Below are positions 23,643 to 33,565 of a DNA stretch of 64,000 bases, one piece after another. The notes beneath the pieces are model-generated. The model was not told the origin of the DNA, made no database searches, and worked only from the letters and a program-made list of their open reading frames with translations. Origin of the DNA: Polychytrium aggregatum (lineage: Eukaryota > Chytridiomycota > Chytridiomycetes > Polychytriales); assembly GCF_025602895.1 (NCBI RefSeq), contig NW_026516250.1, forward strand, positions 276,006-340,005. Reading direction: 5' to 3'. The translations under genes and the position numbers were made by a program. Numbering within the stretch: position 1 is the first letter of the stretch; every line of letters begins with the position of its first letter.

Positions 23643-24726
23643 TGACTGATTCTGATCGATGGGGGGAGGGTGGCCGACTGGCTGGACAGAGAGAGATGGC
23701 GATGCTGTGTATCTACCACACTTTGCACTGTATTCAGTGGGAAATAGGTCACTTGCCCACAACTCATTTGTCAGCGTAGTCTGTGATGGCATGCGTCCAA
23801 CTATGCCATAGGATATAAATCATATCACTTTGGCAGCCTCCGAGTGAAGACCACCAGTCGCTCTCCGGTCTCCACAATCGACCTGCACACTGGTCTCGGA
23901 GTGCCAGCGGTGAATGGTGCTTTTGGACATGGCCGTCGGGATTGAGGGACGATGGAAGCGCCGCCTCGTTCGACAAATCGATTGCGAGCGAGTTGGGACC
24001 AGCGACCGCCCTTTCATGGGGAAGCACGTTGAGGAGGGGACATGCGGCTGGCCCAAATGGGCAGGGTCGGTCGCAGAGGCGCCGGCTGGACGGCTTGCCG
24101 TTGGCGTTGGCAGCAAAGCCCGGGCAATGTGTGTGCCGGGCGCTGTTGGGCCCAGAGGCGCAGGTCGCCAGGCGCCAGCGGCGATGTTGGTACTGATGCA
24201 GATGCAGATGCAGATGCGGTGCGCCAGCAAGGCAAGGCCGAGGCAAGACCAAGTCAAGACCAAGTTCGCAGCCATGGCGACATCACAGCGCCTTCTTGTG
24301 CAGTCCAACGCCCGCCAAAGTCGCCAATGCCGTCCACTGCCGTCCACTGCCTTCCACTGCCCGCAGGCGTCGGTCACGCCCACTATGGCCAGTGCCTCTG
24401 CCTTGTCCATTCCGCCCAATCCAGCCCGTCTCCCCTGTGCCGATCCCACCGCAGCGAGGCGCCCAGCCTTCCGCGCATACATTCGGCACAGGGCCCGCGC
24501 TGCGCCTGGCTTTGGCGACGTTCCAAGGCGCGCGTTGGCTTGGACCGTCACCACTTCCCACGCGGCGCCGACGCTCGCCTGCTCCCCACCCTGCCGTCCT
24601 TCTTATACCGCCCCTCCATCGGCCGTCCCGCTGAGCATCCCAGCACATTCGGGAACCGCAAACCTTCGCCAGTGCCCTCGCTTGCAACCGCCGCTCCCTC
24701 ACTGACCCCCAGCCGTTCCCTCTATC
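23643..24726. other. Intergenic region containing a transposon remnant
   Basis: Apart from the Fanzor-element remnant at 23813-23935 I see no gene. The part from 24000 to 24726 is compositionally biased and pyrimidine-rich towards the ferritin-like gene. Long frames on both strands overlap each other and lack family signal. Confidence 0.4.
23813..23935 (-). mobile_element. Internally deleted remnant of the Fanzor/Tc1-like transposon
   Basis: About 90 bp matches the left end of the complete element at 48710-48786, including the last ~23 codons of its Fanzor gene (the complement of CTTTGGCAGCCTCCGAGTGA and the block after it). The match then switches directly to the transposase start, encoding SKSTIHRWH as at 52019-52041. 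Everything between, about 3.2 kb, is missing. This shows a second past insertion of the same family. The terminal repeats are not recognisable here. Confidence 0.8.
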
Positions 24727-26369
24727 ATGCGCTCTCTCACCCTGACTTCCTTTGCCGTTGCGTCCGTGTGGGCCTTTGCCCTGGCGGCTCCCTCGCAGCA
24801 GCGTCTGCCCCAGGCCGACCACATCCTTGCTCGCCGCGACTACTCGGCTGTCCCTTCGGTCACCACCACCACCGTTGCCCCCTCGGTCATCACGACAACT
24901 ACCTCTGCTGCTGGCTTTGCTGCCACTTCAACTGTATCTCAAAGCTATAACAGCAACAACAACAACAACAACAACAACAATGGATATGACCAGAAGAAGA
25001 AGGACGAGCAGAAGAAGATTGATGACCAGAAGAAGAAGGACGACCAGAAGAAGATTGATGACCAGAAGAAGATTGATGACCAGAAGAAGATTGATGACCA
25101 GAAGAAGAAGGACGAGCAGAAGAAAATTGATGACCAGAAGAAGAAGGACGAGCAGAAGAAGATTGATGATCAGAAGAAGAAGGACGAACAGAACAAGAAC
25201 CAGTATGGTCAGAACAAGAAGGACGACCAGAACAAGAACCAGAACAAGAACCAGTATGGTCAGAACAAGAAGGACGACCAGAACAAGAACCAGAACAAGA
25301 ACCAGTATGGTCAGAACAAGAAGGGCGAAGATAAAAAGGTCAACTATGTCAGCAAAAAGATCATCTCCAGCGACCAAAGACAGAGTGCCGACGTCTTCTT
25401 CCCTGGCTTCCAGCACCAGGCCAACTCTGGAAAGAACTCGGCCGACCTGTTTGTCCTCAACTTTGCCCTTACTCTGGAGCATCTCGAGAGCGCCTTCTAT
25501 GCGTGAGTAGCTGTCGTCTGCATATTTGCCTTCCAGATTGAGGTGCGCTTTGATCACTGACCGTGTATCCTATGCTATCGCCACTCCTATCCACCGCCAA
25601 CAGGGAGGGCCTGTCCAGATTCAAGAACAAGGACTTTGAGCGTGGAGGCTTCTCCCGCTATATCCGCGACGAAATCAAGATCATTGCCTTTGATGAGTCC
25701 ACCCACGTCACCACCCTGATCAGCGTGATCGAGTCCTCCTTTGGCAAGGGCAAGGCTGTTTCCCCCTGCCGCTTCAACTTTGGTCTCCGTGATGTCAACA
25801 ACTTCCTCGCCATCGCCCAGATCCTTGAGCGCACCGGTGTTCAGGCCTACGATGGCGCCATTCGCTTCATCGAGAACGACGACATCAAGAATGCCGGCGC
25901 TGCCATTGCAACTGTCGAGGGACGCCACTCGTCTTTCCTCAACATCCTTAGCCACCGCCACATCTCCGATGGTCCCTTTGATGCCCCCCTGGGTGTGCGC
26001 TCCGTGACTTCGATTGCTGCGAGCTTCATCGAGAGCTGCCCGTTCGAGTTCCCTGTCCAGCCTTTCGATGTGCTCGAGATCCGCAACATCCGTGTGCGTA
26101 TTAATACCGAAATCGAGTTCCGGGTCAGCGGCTACGGTGCCTCGGACTTTTCTTCCCACTTCTGCGCCATCGTCTACGGACTGAGCCAGAAGCGAGTGGG
26201 CGTCAAGGTCCGCAACAACAGCGTCTTTTGCGATATCCCCACGGACCTGCGCGGCTTCAGCTCGGCCTTCATCTTCCTGGTCAATGCCGATGCCGATGTC
26301 TCCGTCGAGGACGACAGCCACGTTGTTGCCGGACCCACCTCCATCGACATCATCGACTCGATCTACTAA
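24727..26369 (+). CDS. Secreted ferritin-like domain protein (Ferritin_2/Rds1 type) with charged repeats
   Basis: Exons 24727-25502 and 25604-26369. Residues 1-~21 form a signal peptide (MRSLTLTSFAVASVWAFALA). A Thr-rich stretch and poly-Asn lead into ~110 residues of Gln/Lys/Asp repeats: QKKIDD and QKKKDE units, then NQYGQNKKDDQNKNQNK units. The C-terminal half is the ferritin-like fold of the Rds1/desiccation-related family: VLNFALTLEHLESAFYA, split by the intron and followed by EGLSRF; then YIRDEIKIIAFDESTHVTTL; then ERTGVQAYDGAIRFI; then IATVEGRHSSFLNIL. The Glu and Glu-x-x-His residues are those expected for a diiron-type bundle. Fungal relatives are secreted or wall-linked and stress-induced; the reaction is unknown. 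The repeat could bind wall polymers, which is inference. Confidence 0.82.
24985..25330 (+). repeat. In-frame tandem repeats encoding QKKIDD / NQYGQNKKDDQNK units
   Basis: Two successive coding repeat families: 18-bp units (GACCAGAAGAAGATTGAT and variants), then about 54-bp units starting at NQYGQNKKDDQNKNQNK. They keep the reading frame, so copy number can change without breaking the gene. Confidence 0.9.
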
Positions 26370-27065
26370 GGCGCTCTTCCACGACACCTGTGGATCACTG
26401 ATCTCAGAACCCCCACCTCCTGGCATATACGGCCCGCGCTGCTCTTGCTGCTGCTGACGGGACCACCTGAGCCTCGATTTCTCCCTTTTTCTCTTGCGCT
26501 GGTACTCCTTTGCGTCGTAATATGTTCCAGGCAAACGAAACTGACGCCCAGTTCTTGCGGGCTTGCAGACGACCGTGTCCTCCCCACGCCCTTCGCTTCA
26601 TGTGCATCCCACACCACTGCCTTTGTAATATTGTGTATTTCTTCATTCAGTTCTTTCCTTTTGTCGCTGTAAAAGCATGTTTTCGGTTCCATTCTGACTT
26701 GCTGGCAGCCAGGAGGACAATCTCCGGTTGCCAAGTTGTGAATCCCTGTGGGAAAGCAACAATACGACAGGTATCCCAAATGCTTCATAACAGACCGGCA
26801 TCCAGGGTGCGGCTGCTCACTTGCAGAATCAGAGCAGAAGCGGCTCGTTGTGGGTCGCTGTGCTGTGAGGGCTGACGGCTTGGACTGGCTGGCTTGGACT
26901 GGCTGGATTCGATCGGTTGATTCCCGCCAGAGACAGATCGCGGTTGCATTTCCGATCCGGCCCAACCATCGCACTGCTCTGCCCTGCCCAGATACATTGG
27001 CTATCGCTCGCTGCTGTTCTGGGTTGCCATCTTTGCTCATCTGCTACTCTCTGCCTCGCATCGCC
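26370..27065. other. Intergenic region
   Basis: About 700 bp with nothing supportable. Short frames on both strands have no family match. A direct repeat GGCTTGGACTGGCT occurs at 26877-26903. Confidence 0.4.
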
Positions 27066-27789
27066 ATGGCCTCGAAAAAAGCCAAGCGGCCCGATTCAAG
27101 CGATGGCGATCTCGATCGCATCGTCCAGATGATTGAAAGGTGAATCTCCATCCATCAATCATCTCAAACGAGCTCCAGTCGCACGACCGACTCTAACACC
27201 AGTCTATATTCTGCTCAGCGATGCGCCGGCTCGCCCTGCCAACCAGTGCGCACTGCCGCAGTGCAAATCGAAACTGTCGCTGATCGCATCCAAGCCGTGC
27301 GAGTTTTGCAACCGCCAGTTTTGCCCCCCGCATCGGTATGGGCTGCTCTGCAATGTTGGGCAAGCAATCCTTGATCCGCATCGCCCTTACTTCCGTCATC
27401 TCTGCTTATCCGGTTGACCCATTGCCGCACGCCAATGACTGCTGGACATGATCTTGGGCGTCTATAGGCAGCTCCATCCAGACCTCCTTCCCCTTTGGAT
27501 GATGCTGACCCATTCACCATCGACGATCCGTCGCATCATTTCCTAATTTTGATGCGGAATCGCTAGACTCCCCGAGGCACACTCCGAAACGTGCACAAAG
27601 AAACTGCGAGAGCATAGCCGCTCAACCTTTCGATCGGATGCGTTGCGTCATATCGAGCTCTCCAAGCAGGATCCGATCGCCACGAACCGCCTTGGGAGTG
27701 CTGCCAAGGAAAAGGAGGAGCTGCGGCGAAGGCTCAAGAGCAAGATTCAAGTCGCCCGCAAGAGCGCCGGCCGTGAGCGTCAAGAATAA
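27066..27789 (+). CDS. Small AN1-type zinc-finger protein
   Basis: Three short exons, easily missed: 27066-27139, 27219-27335 and 27567-27789 (138 residues). ATG 27066 gives MASKKAKRPDSSDGDLDRIV. The spliced AN1 finger reads QCALPQCKSKLSLIASKPCE, FCNRQFCPPH and, across the last intron, RLPEAHSETC. That supplies the Cys-x4-Cys, Cys-x2-Cys, Cys-x2-His and His-x3-Cys ligands of a two-zinc AN1 fold. The tail is a basic helix (KEKEELRRRLKSKIQVARKS). AN1 proteins of this small class act with the proteasome/Cdc48 in stress responses. All three junctions are GT..AG and keep the frame, which supports the model. Confidence 0.8.
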
Positions 27790-28162
27790 CGAGAAGAATC
27801 GAAGTCGGGGCTGGGGCTGGGGCTGGAGCTGGGGCTGGGGCTGGAGCTGGGGCTGGGGCTGGAGCTGGGGCTGGGGTCGTCGCCTTGCCCTGACTTGCTG
27901 CTGGCGGTTGCAGAATGCCCGCGATGTTGATGCAAAATGCTAGTCCTCCGACAACCCGTGCCAATCTTCGATTCGAAGATACAACGTGAACTCTGAGCAA
28001 TGGCACTTGAAGCGTCCTCGGATCCAATTTTAGACAGCCAAGGAGCATGGAGTCTCTCAATCGGATTGGAGGTCAGCCCTTTGGGGCTGCTGGGCACTCT
28101 GGAGTTACTGAGCAGATTGTATCTGTGGCTAGTCCCGCAGGGATGGTATGAATGAACGAAGT
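27790..28162. repeat. Intergenic region with GGGCTGGAGCTGG repeats
   Basis: A run of GGGGCTGGAGCTGGGGCTG units spans about 27803-27875, directly after the AN1 stop codon. The remaining ~280 bp up to the palindrome arm hold nothing supportable. Confidence 0.7.
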
Positions 28163-31100
28163 CAGGGGCTTGGGGATATGCAAGGGTGCACATGTTGGAT
28201 GGAGATATGCTCCAACGACACGGGAGAAGGAAGAGACGGGACTGCGGAAGCATATTCAAGAGCGAACAGACATATGCTCCTGTTCGCCCGCAGATGTCAC
28301 GGCAGGGTGCGGATGCCATGGCAGGATGTGGTAACAGAGCCAGATGTGTTTATGCACATCAGGCCGTGGAGGTTGTACCAGTTGTGGAGGTCGTACCAGT
28401 TGTGGAGGTCGTATCAGTTGTGGATATCGTACCAGTTGTGGAGGTCGTACCAGTTGTGGAGATCCACAGCCAGACCCGAATATCCATACCGGGGGTGTGG
28501 ATATCCATATGCTCAGGCGGGGGATAGAGGACCTCACACTCGGAGCACAAGCTGCTCAAGGGCCGACACAGTCGCTTTGGTACTTTGAGACGAATGCGAG
28601 GCACCAGCGAGGCAGGAAGCAGCACAGTGAGGCAGGATGCAACCCAGCGAGATGGACAGCAGGGCAACAGGACAATAGACAACAGGACAGCAGGGCAATA
28701 GACAGCAGGGCAACAGGACAGCAGGGCAACAGGGCAGCCAGCCGGCTCGGCGCTCGAGCTGGGTTGGGTCGGTGGCGCACTTCCAATAATGATATATCTG
28801 CGCCACCTCCCCCTCAGCGGCCTTTGCCAGCATTTGCCAGCACTTGCCAGCATTTGCCAGCCTTTGCCAGCCTTTGCCAGCCTTCTGTCCCCATCGAACC
28901 TTTGTCTCCGCAAGTGCCCTCCCTTCCAGGCGTCCGTCCCTGCTGCCAATCCGCTGTTCCGCCAACACCATCACTCTGGTCATCTCTCCTGCCAAATATC
29001 TGTCGGCCAGACGCTCCTGCCAAATTGGTCGTTCTGCCTGGTCCCTGTCGTCCTGGCCATTGTTCTGGTCATTGTTCGGTCATTGTTTTGGTCATTGCTC
29101 CGGTCACTGCTTTGGCCTTGGTTTGACTGCCGTTCCTGTCAACCCCCGCTGCTGCAAGTGTCTTGTTTCCCGGTCACTGGGTCGTCTCCCGCACTGCGTC
29201 TGCTCTCGGACGCCTCCCGTTGCATCCAACCTCTGTCTTGCCTTGCTGTCTTGTCTTGCCGTCTTGCCTTGCTGTCTTGTCACTTGCGCCACCGATTGCC
29301 ATCTGCCATCTGCCATCTGCCATCTGCCATCTGCCATCTGCCATCTGCCATCTGCCATCTGCCATCTGCCATCTGCCATCTGCCATCTGCCATCTGCCAT
29401 CTGCCATCTGCCATCTGCCATCTGCCATCTGCCATCTGCCATCTGCCTGCTCTTCCCCAGCTGCCAATATCCTGCACACTCGATCACCCCTTGTTGCAAT
29501 TATCAAGGCCGCCCACAATTGAATCGTCCCCACTCCCACTCCCACTCCCACTCCCACTCCCACTCCCACTCCCACTCCCACTCCCACTCCCACTCCCACT
29601 CCCATCTGGACCTGAAGGATGCTGATCCCGGCGAGAAAGAGATCGCTGTGCGATACTCATGGCGAACGCCACGACTACTTTTTCGGCTATCGCTCCAGCT
29701 CCGATCTCGACACTGCTCGAGGTCTCAAGAGACTTGTCGTGTCGGTTTTCTATCGTCGCTACGGCGAGCATCTCGCAGTGTTCCTGGACCGCGACTGCCT
29801 CTCTGACGCTGACAGTTGGCAAAGAGTCTTCCTTGAGGAGCTTCCAAACAGCTCGGTGGCCGTCTTCCTCATCAGCAAGGAATCCATGGATATCATGCAG
29901 CAGAACGTTGAGACCAACAAGGAAGACGGTGTTGTCCTCGAGATTGAGCGTGCCCTGCAGCTGAGGGACAGCGGCTCGGATCTCCGGATCTTGCCACTGT
30001 CGATCGCAACATATGACGGGGTAAGTTCGAGGACCGGCATTGTGATGTGAACGATGCCAAGCAGGGCACAATCGCGCGGGCTGCCGATGTTGCTGCCGAT
30101 GTTGCTGCCGATGTTGCTGGCGAGTTGCTGCCGATGCTGTGATTGCACTAATGCTGCTTCGTTTGTTCCTGCTTGGTTTGTTCCTGCATCGCTGCACTAA
30201 TACCCGCCGCCGTACCATGAATGTCCCTGCCCTGCCCCGACTGTTGCTCCTCTACTCCTTAAAATCATACGATCTGCCACGCCTGTCGTCACATCGATAT
30301 CTCTCCGCTCTCATGACCCTGCTCTTGTTCGGAACATTACCGAATCGCCACCGAATCGCTACCGAATCCACCGCCCGCGACCACCCTTCGTTTCCCGCGA
30401 TCCGCGGACCCCTTCATGGCTCTCCATTGACCCATCCAACCACCCGGCTTGATTTGCCGTCACCAACCCACCCGGATCCCTGGCCTGTCTGTTCCTCGGC
30501 CTCTCGGTCCCAGACATCGTACACAATCTTCCATCCTTACAATTACGCCTTCCCAGCCTCCCCAAGGTTCGACAGGCTCAGGCACATTTTCCATCAATTG
30601 AAGCAAATCCAGATGCTCACTCTCCGACCCGACCAGGCGCACAGACGGGTCTACCGCCTGCTGAACCTGCTTCGGCCAATCTCGTCCGCCACCAAGGATG
30701 TTCTGGACCAGCTTCTCAAGCGCCACTTTTGCGACGCCAAGTTTTTTGGCCACATTGACCACCTCGACAGCCTCCTCGAGCAAGTCACTCGGACTGGTCG
30801 AGCAATCATCTCGGGACTGGGCGGTATGGGAAAGTCGGTCCTGGCTCGGCAGTTTCTCCGCTACATGATGGGCACGCTCGAGGTCAGCAACCAGGATTCG
30901 CTTGTGGAGTTCATGGACAGCACTATTGGAACACGGCCGCAGTACTTCAAGTTCTACTGGATCAATTGTGCGACCGAGGCCACCGCTCTGGACGGCCTTA
31001 TCAAGCTGTTCCCGTCCATCAATATCGAGGAGATCAAGCAGCATGCCTCGCACTATTTTGCCAACCAGCATGGATATCTCCTCGTCCTCGACAACATTGA

Positions 31101-31295
31101 CGATATTGACGCCGTCAACTCTGTCTTTGAGCACTCCGAGACCCTTGGGTTCGGAGGCGATGTCATCGTCACCACTAGGCTGTCCTCGATCAGCACTGGG
31201 GCGTTTCTCTCGGCGTTCAGGGCCAAAGTCTCGGACTTTCAGCAGCAACCCATCCGTCTCCTTCCCTGGTCGGACGATCTGACCTACAGCTATAT
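28163..31295 (+). repeat. Left arm of the large inverted repeat
   Basis: 3133 bp that reappear in reverse complement at 36029-39148 (3120 bp). The outer edge is at CAGGGGCTTGGGG and the inner edge at GACCTACAGCTATAT. From the receptor ATG to the inner edge both arms are exactly 1676 bp and encode the same protein. The 13-bp difference lies in the upstream tandem repeats: one 6-mer and one 7-mer copy. A few substitutions sit near the outer edge. Confidence 0.95.
28369..29604 (+). repeat. Cluster of tandem repeats in front of receptor gene A
   Basis: Successive arrays: an 18-mer GTACCAGTTGTGGAGGTC (about 28369-28462), CAGGGCAACAGGA-like units (28660-28740), a 10-mer TTTGCCAGCC (28820-28890), a heptamer TGCCATC (29297-29447, about 21.6 copies) and a hexamer CCCACT (29529-29604). 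The last ends 14 bp before the ATG. No ordinary promoter is visible in this 1.4 kb. Confidence 0.9.
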
Positions 31296-33424
31296 CTTTC
31301 AAAAGTGCAAGATTTTGTCGGAAAGAATCACCCTCGAGACTTCTGTCACCAGACTTCGAAACATTGTCACAAAGCTGGAAGGAAACCCTTTGACCATTCA
31401 GTCTTTCATGTTGTATTATGAGGCGGAGGAGCCTGCTCTGAACGAGCTTGGGTATGCTTTTGATCAAGTGTTCGAACAAAAACATGGACCGAACGAGACA
31501 CAGCGTTCGCTCAGGGTCCTCGTCTCCCTTGCTATGGAGTTCATTCGGAGCCACGGAGACGAAGGGCTGGCAGCGTGCAAGCTCTATGGTGGCCTCTGTC
31601 TCCTTGGCTCTGAAGACATTCCCTTTGACCTGATCAAGCAAGTAGCGGGTACTTTGGGACTAGTTCCAAGAGGTATATACCGTTCACTCGCGTCCACGGC
31701 AACAATACGCCCCCGTGGCTTTCGACTGGATCATGTCCTGACTCTTCTTCTCGACTTCCACTTCAGTGAGTTCCACCTTGCGCAAACTCGTGCAAATCGG
31801 CCTCCTTCGCCAGTCCGCCGACGATTACTACTACACAAGTGCTCTCCAGCAGCGCGCTGCTCGAGAGTACCTTGAGGGGCGTCCGGATCTGGATCTCACT
31901 TCCATCAGCGACGCCGTTGGTCGTGCCTTCGTCTCCAAGATTCAATTCCCATGCGATCGACCAACATTTTCACTCAGTCACCATTTTGATCAGTATCTGC
32001 AGCTCTCGTTTGACCACTGTCGCAATCATCCCTTGTCGTTCGAAGTTGAAATTACCGCAGCCAAACTGGATATCGAAAGAGGCAGATTCAAGGCTGCTTC
32101 AGATCGACTCACCAGACTGTGCGACATCGAGGACGATCTCAACACCTTGGAGGCACAGCGGCGATATGTCAGCATACGGCTCTATCTTGCGCAATCGTGC
32201 ACTGAGCTAAGACAATTTGATTCTGCGCATCGCGCGCTACAGGAGGCTCTGGCTTTCTTCCAAAGCCCTGTTACCTCAGACGAACGCGAGACCCAGGCAC
32301 TCCTCGTTGCCCAGCAGGGACGGACCTACTTGAAAGCCGGGTGCTTCAGCGAGGCGGCTGGTGCTCTGGAGCGGTCCATCCAGATTATTAGCTCAGTCCG
32401 CGACAGTTTTTACTATCAAGATGTTGCCAGCGCTTTGATTCTCCTGGGCGACATTGCAAAGGCTGAGAAACGACCCAAGGATGCTCTGACCCACTACAAC
32501 CGTGTCCTTGAAATCGAACCCAACATCTCCCAGATTCACGACCAATCCTATCTTGCTGACATCCATGTCAATATTGCCGTCATCTCAAGTGCCAATAACA
32601 AGCTCGACACCGCGCACAAGCACTTCCAAAGCTCGATAGCCGTACGTACGCAGCTTCTAGGAACCAGTGTCCATCCCAAGGTAGCTTCGGCCCACTTGCA
32701 GTATGCGGACTGGCTATTTCGCATTGGGTACTTTACCGAGGCGCTGGACAACTACAATCGGGCTTTCGCTATTTTCACGCAAGTATTCGAAACATGCTGT
32801 CTCCCCGAGACAGCATATATTTGTTCTAGAAGATCGCTGGTGCTCATGAAGTCCGGTGCCCCGAAAAGCGCAATCGACGCGATCCAAGAGGCACTCAAGT
32901 TGGCCCAAAAGGTATATGGCCCTTCGTTGCGTGACGCTGAAATCGACACCCTGAAATCCGATGCCAGGAATGCTCTCTCCAGCCTCGGCGGCTCGTTTGA
33001 GGCAGCGTTTAAATCGTACTTGGAAGCATTTCTCCTCTACCCGAACGTCTGCGGACACACGGAAGCAAGTGACGACACAGCACAGGTGCGAAAAGCAAGT
33101 CTGCTATTGTCGGGGGACTGCACGCCCTTGGAAGCGTTACCAGCGCAATCAACTGACGCTGTAGTTTCAGCTTTGATGCGCATGGAGCCGAACGACCTGA
33201 ACTCTCAGCAACCACACGGCAGTGCAGCGATGCGAGATCATGAGACCGGGGTGCCTATGTCGAGCAATGTCTGTGTCGAAAAACAATTCCACGGAGAGGA
33301 ACTCAGTCAAGATGATTTAAAGAGCTTCAAGAACGTCCGGAGCCCCCATCAAACACCAAGCATACTGCTTCCCTCACTCATCGTGCTCGTTCTCTGCATC
33401 ATCCTCGCATTCATCCGATCTTGA
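29619..33424 (+). CDS. NLR-like receptor A: TIR, NB-ARC, TPR, C-terminal membrane anchor
   Basis: Exons 29619-30020, 30514-31672 and 31767-33424, in frame, 1072 residues. TIR, ~residues 17-165: HDYFFGYRSSSDLDTARGLK, then VFLDRDCL, then SSVAVFLISKE, then the helix VVLEIERALQ whose Glu may be the NADase glutamate, then LRILPLS; the third TIR protein nearby supports the 30514 acceptor. NB-ARC: P-loop GLGGMGKS (~235-242), Walker B LLVLDNIDD (~323), GGDVIVTTR, and a GxP-like block EGNPLTIQS. The winged-helix end reads LLRQSADDYYYTSALQQRAA, with no MHD-type His. About seven TPRs follow. The last ~20 residues (SILLPSLIVLVLCIILAFIRS) form a tail anchor. Likely an intracellular innate-immune or self-recognition receptor that oligomerises on ligand; ligand and output are unknown. 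Confidence 0.82.
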
Positions 33425-33565
33425 GCAAGCGGTACTATATTGAACGATAATTGATGCTTGCAAATACACAACGTTCTCCAACCTCGTGAAGCATTGCGTT
33501 AGAGCAGCGCTTGGAGCAGCAACTCTTTGGCTGCCGTGTCATGGCTGTGTAGCCAATGTGCTTGT
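33425..33565. other. Short convergent intergenic gap at the palindrome centre
   Basis: 141 bp between the stop codons of receptor genes A (+) and B (-). Nothing else is seen. Confidence 0.6.

Noticed and set aside
29297-29447. CRISPR-like array from evenly spaced repeats in the palindrome arms
   Set aside because: The 7-bp TGCCATC units are contiguous with no spacers, and the DNA is eukaryotic; this is a minisatellite.
28344-29806. Long open frames on both strands over the palindrome arm (e.g. 28344-29126, 28789-29625, 29104-29499)
   Set aside because: They are produced by tandem repeats whose unit length opens several frames, give only repetitive peptides, and have no family motif.
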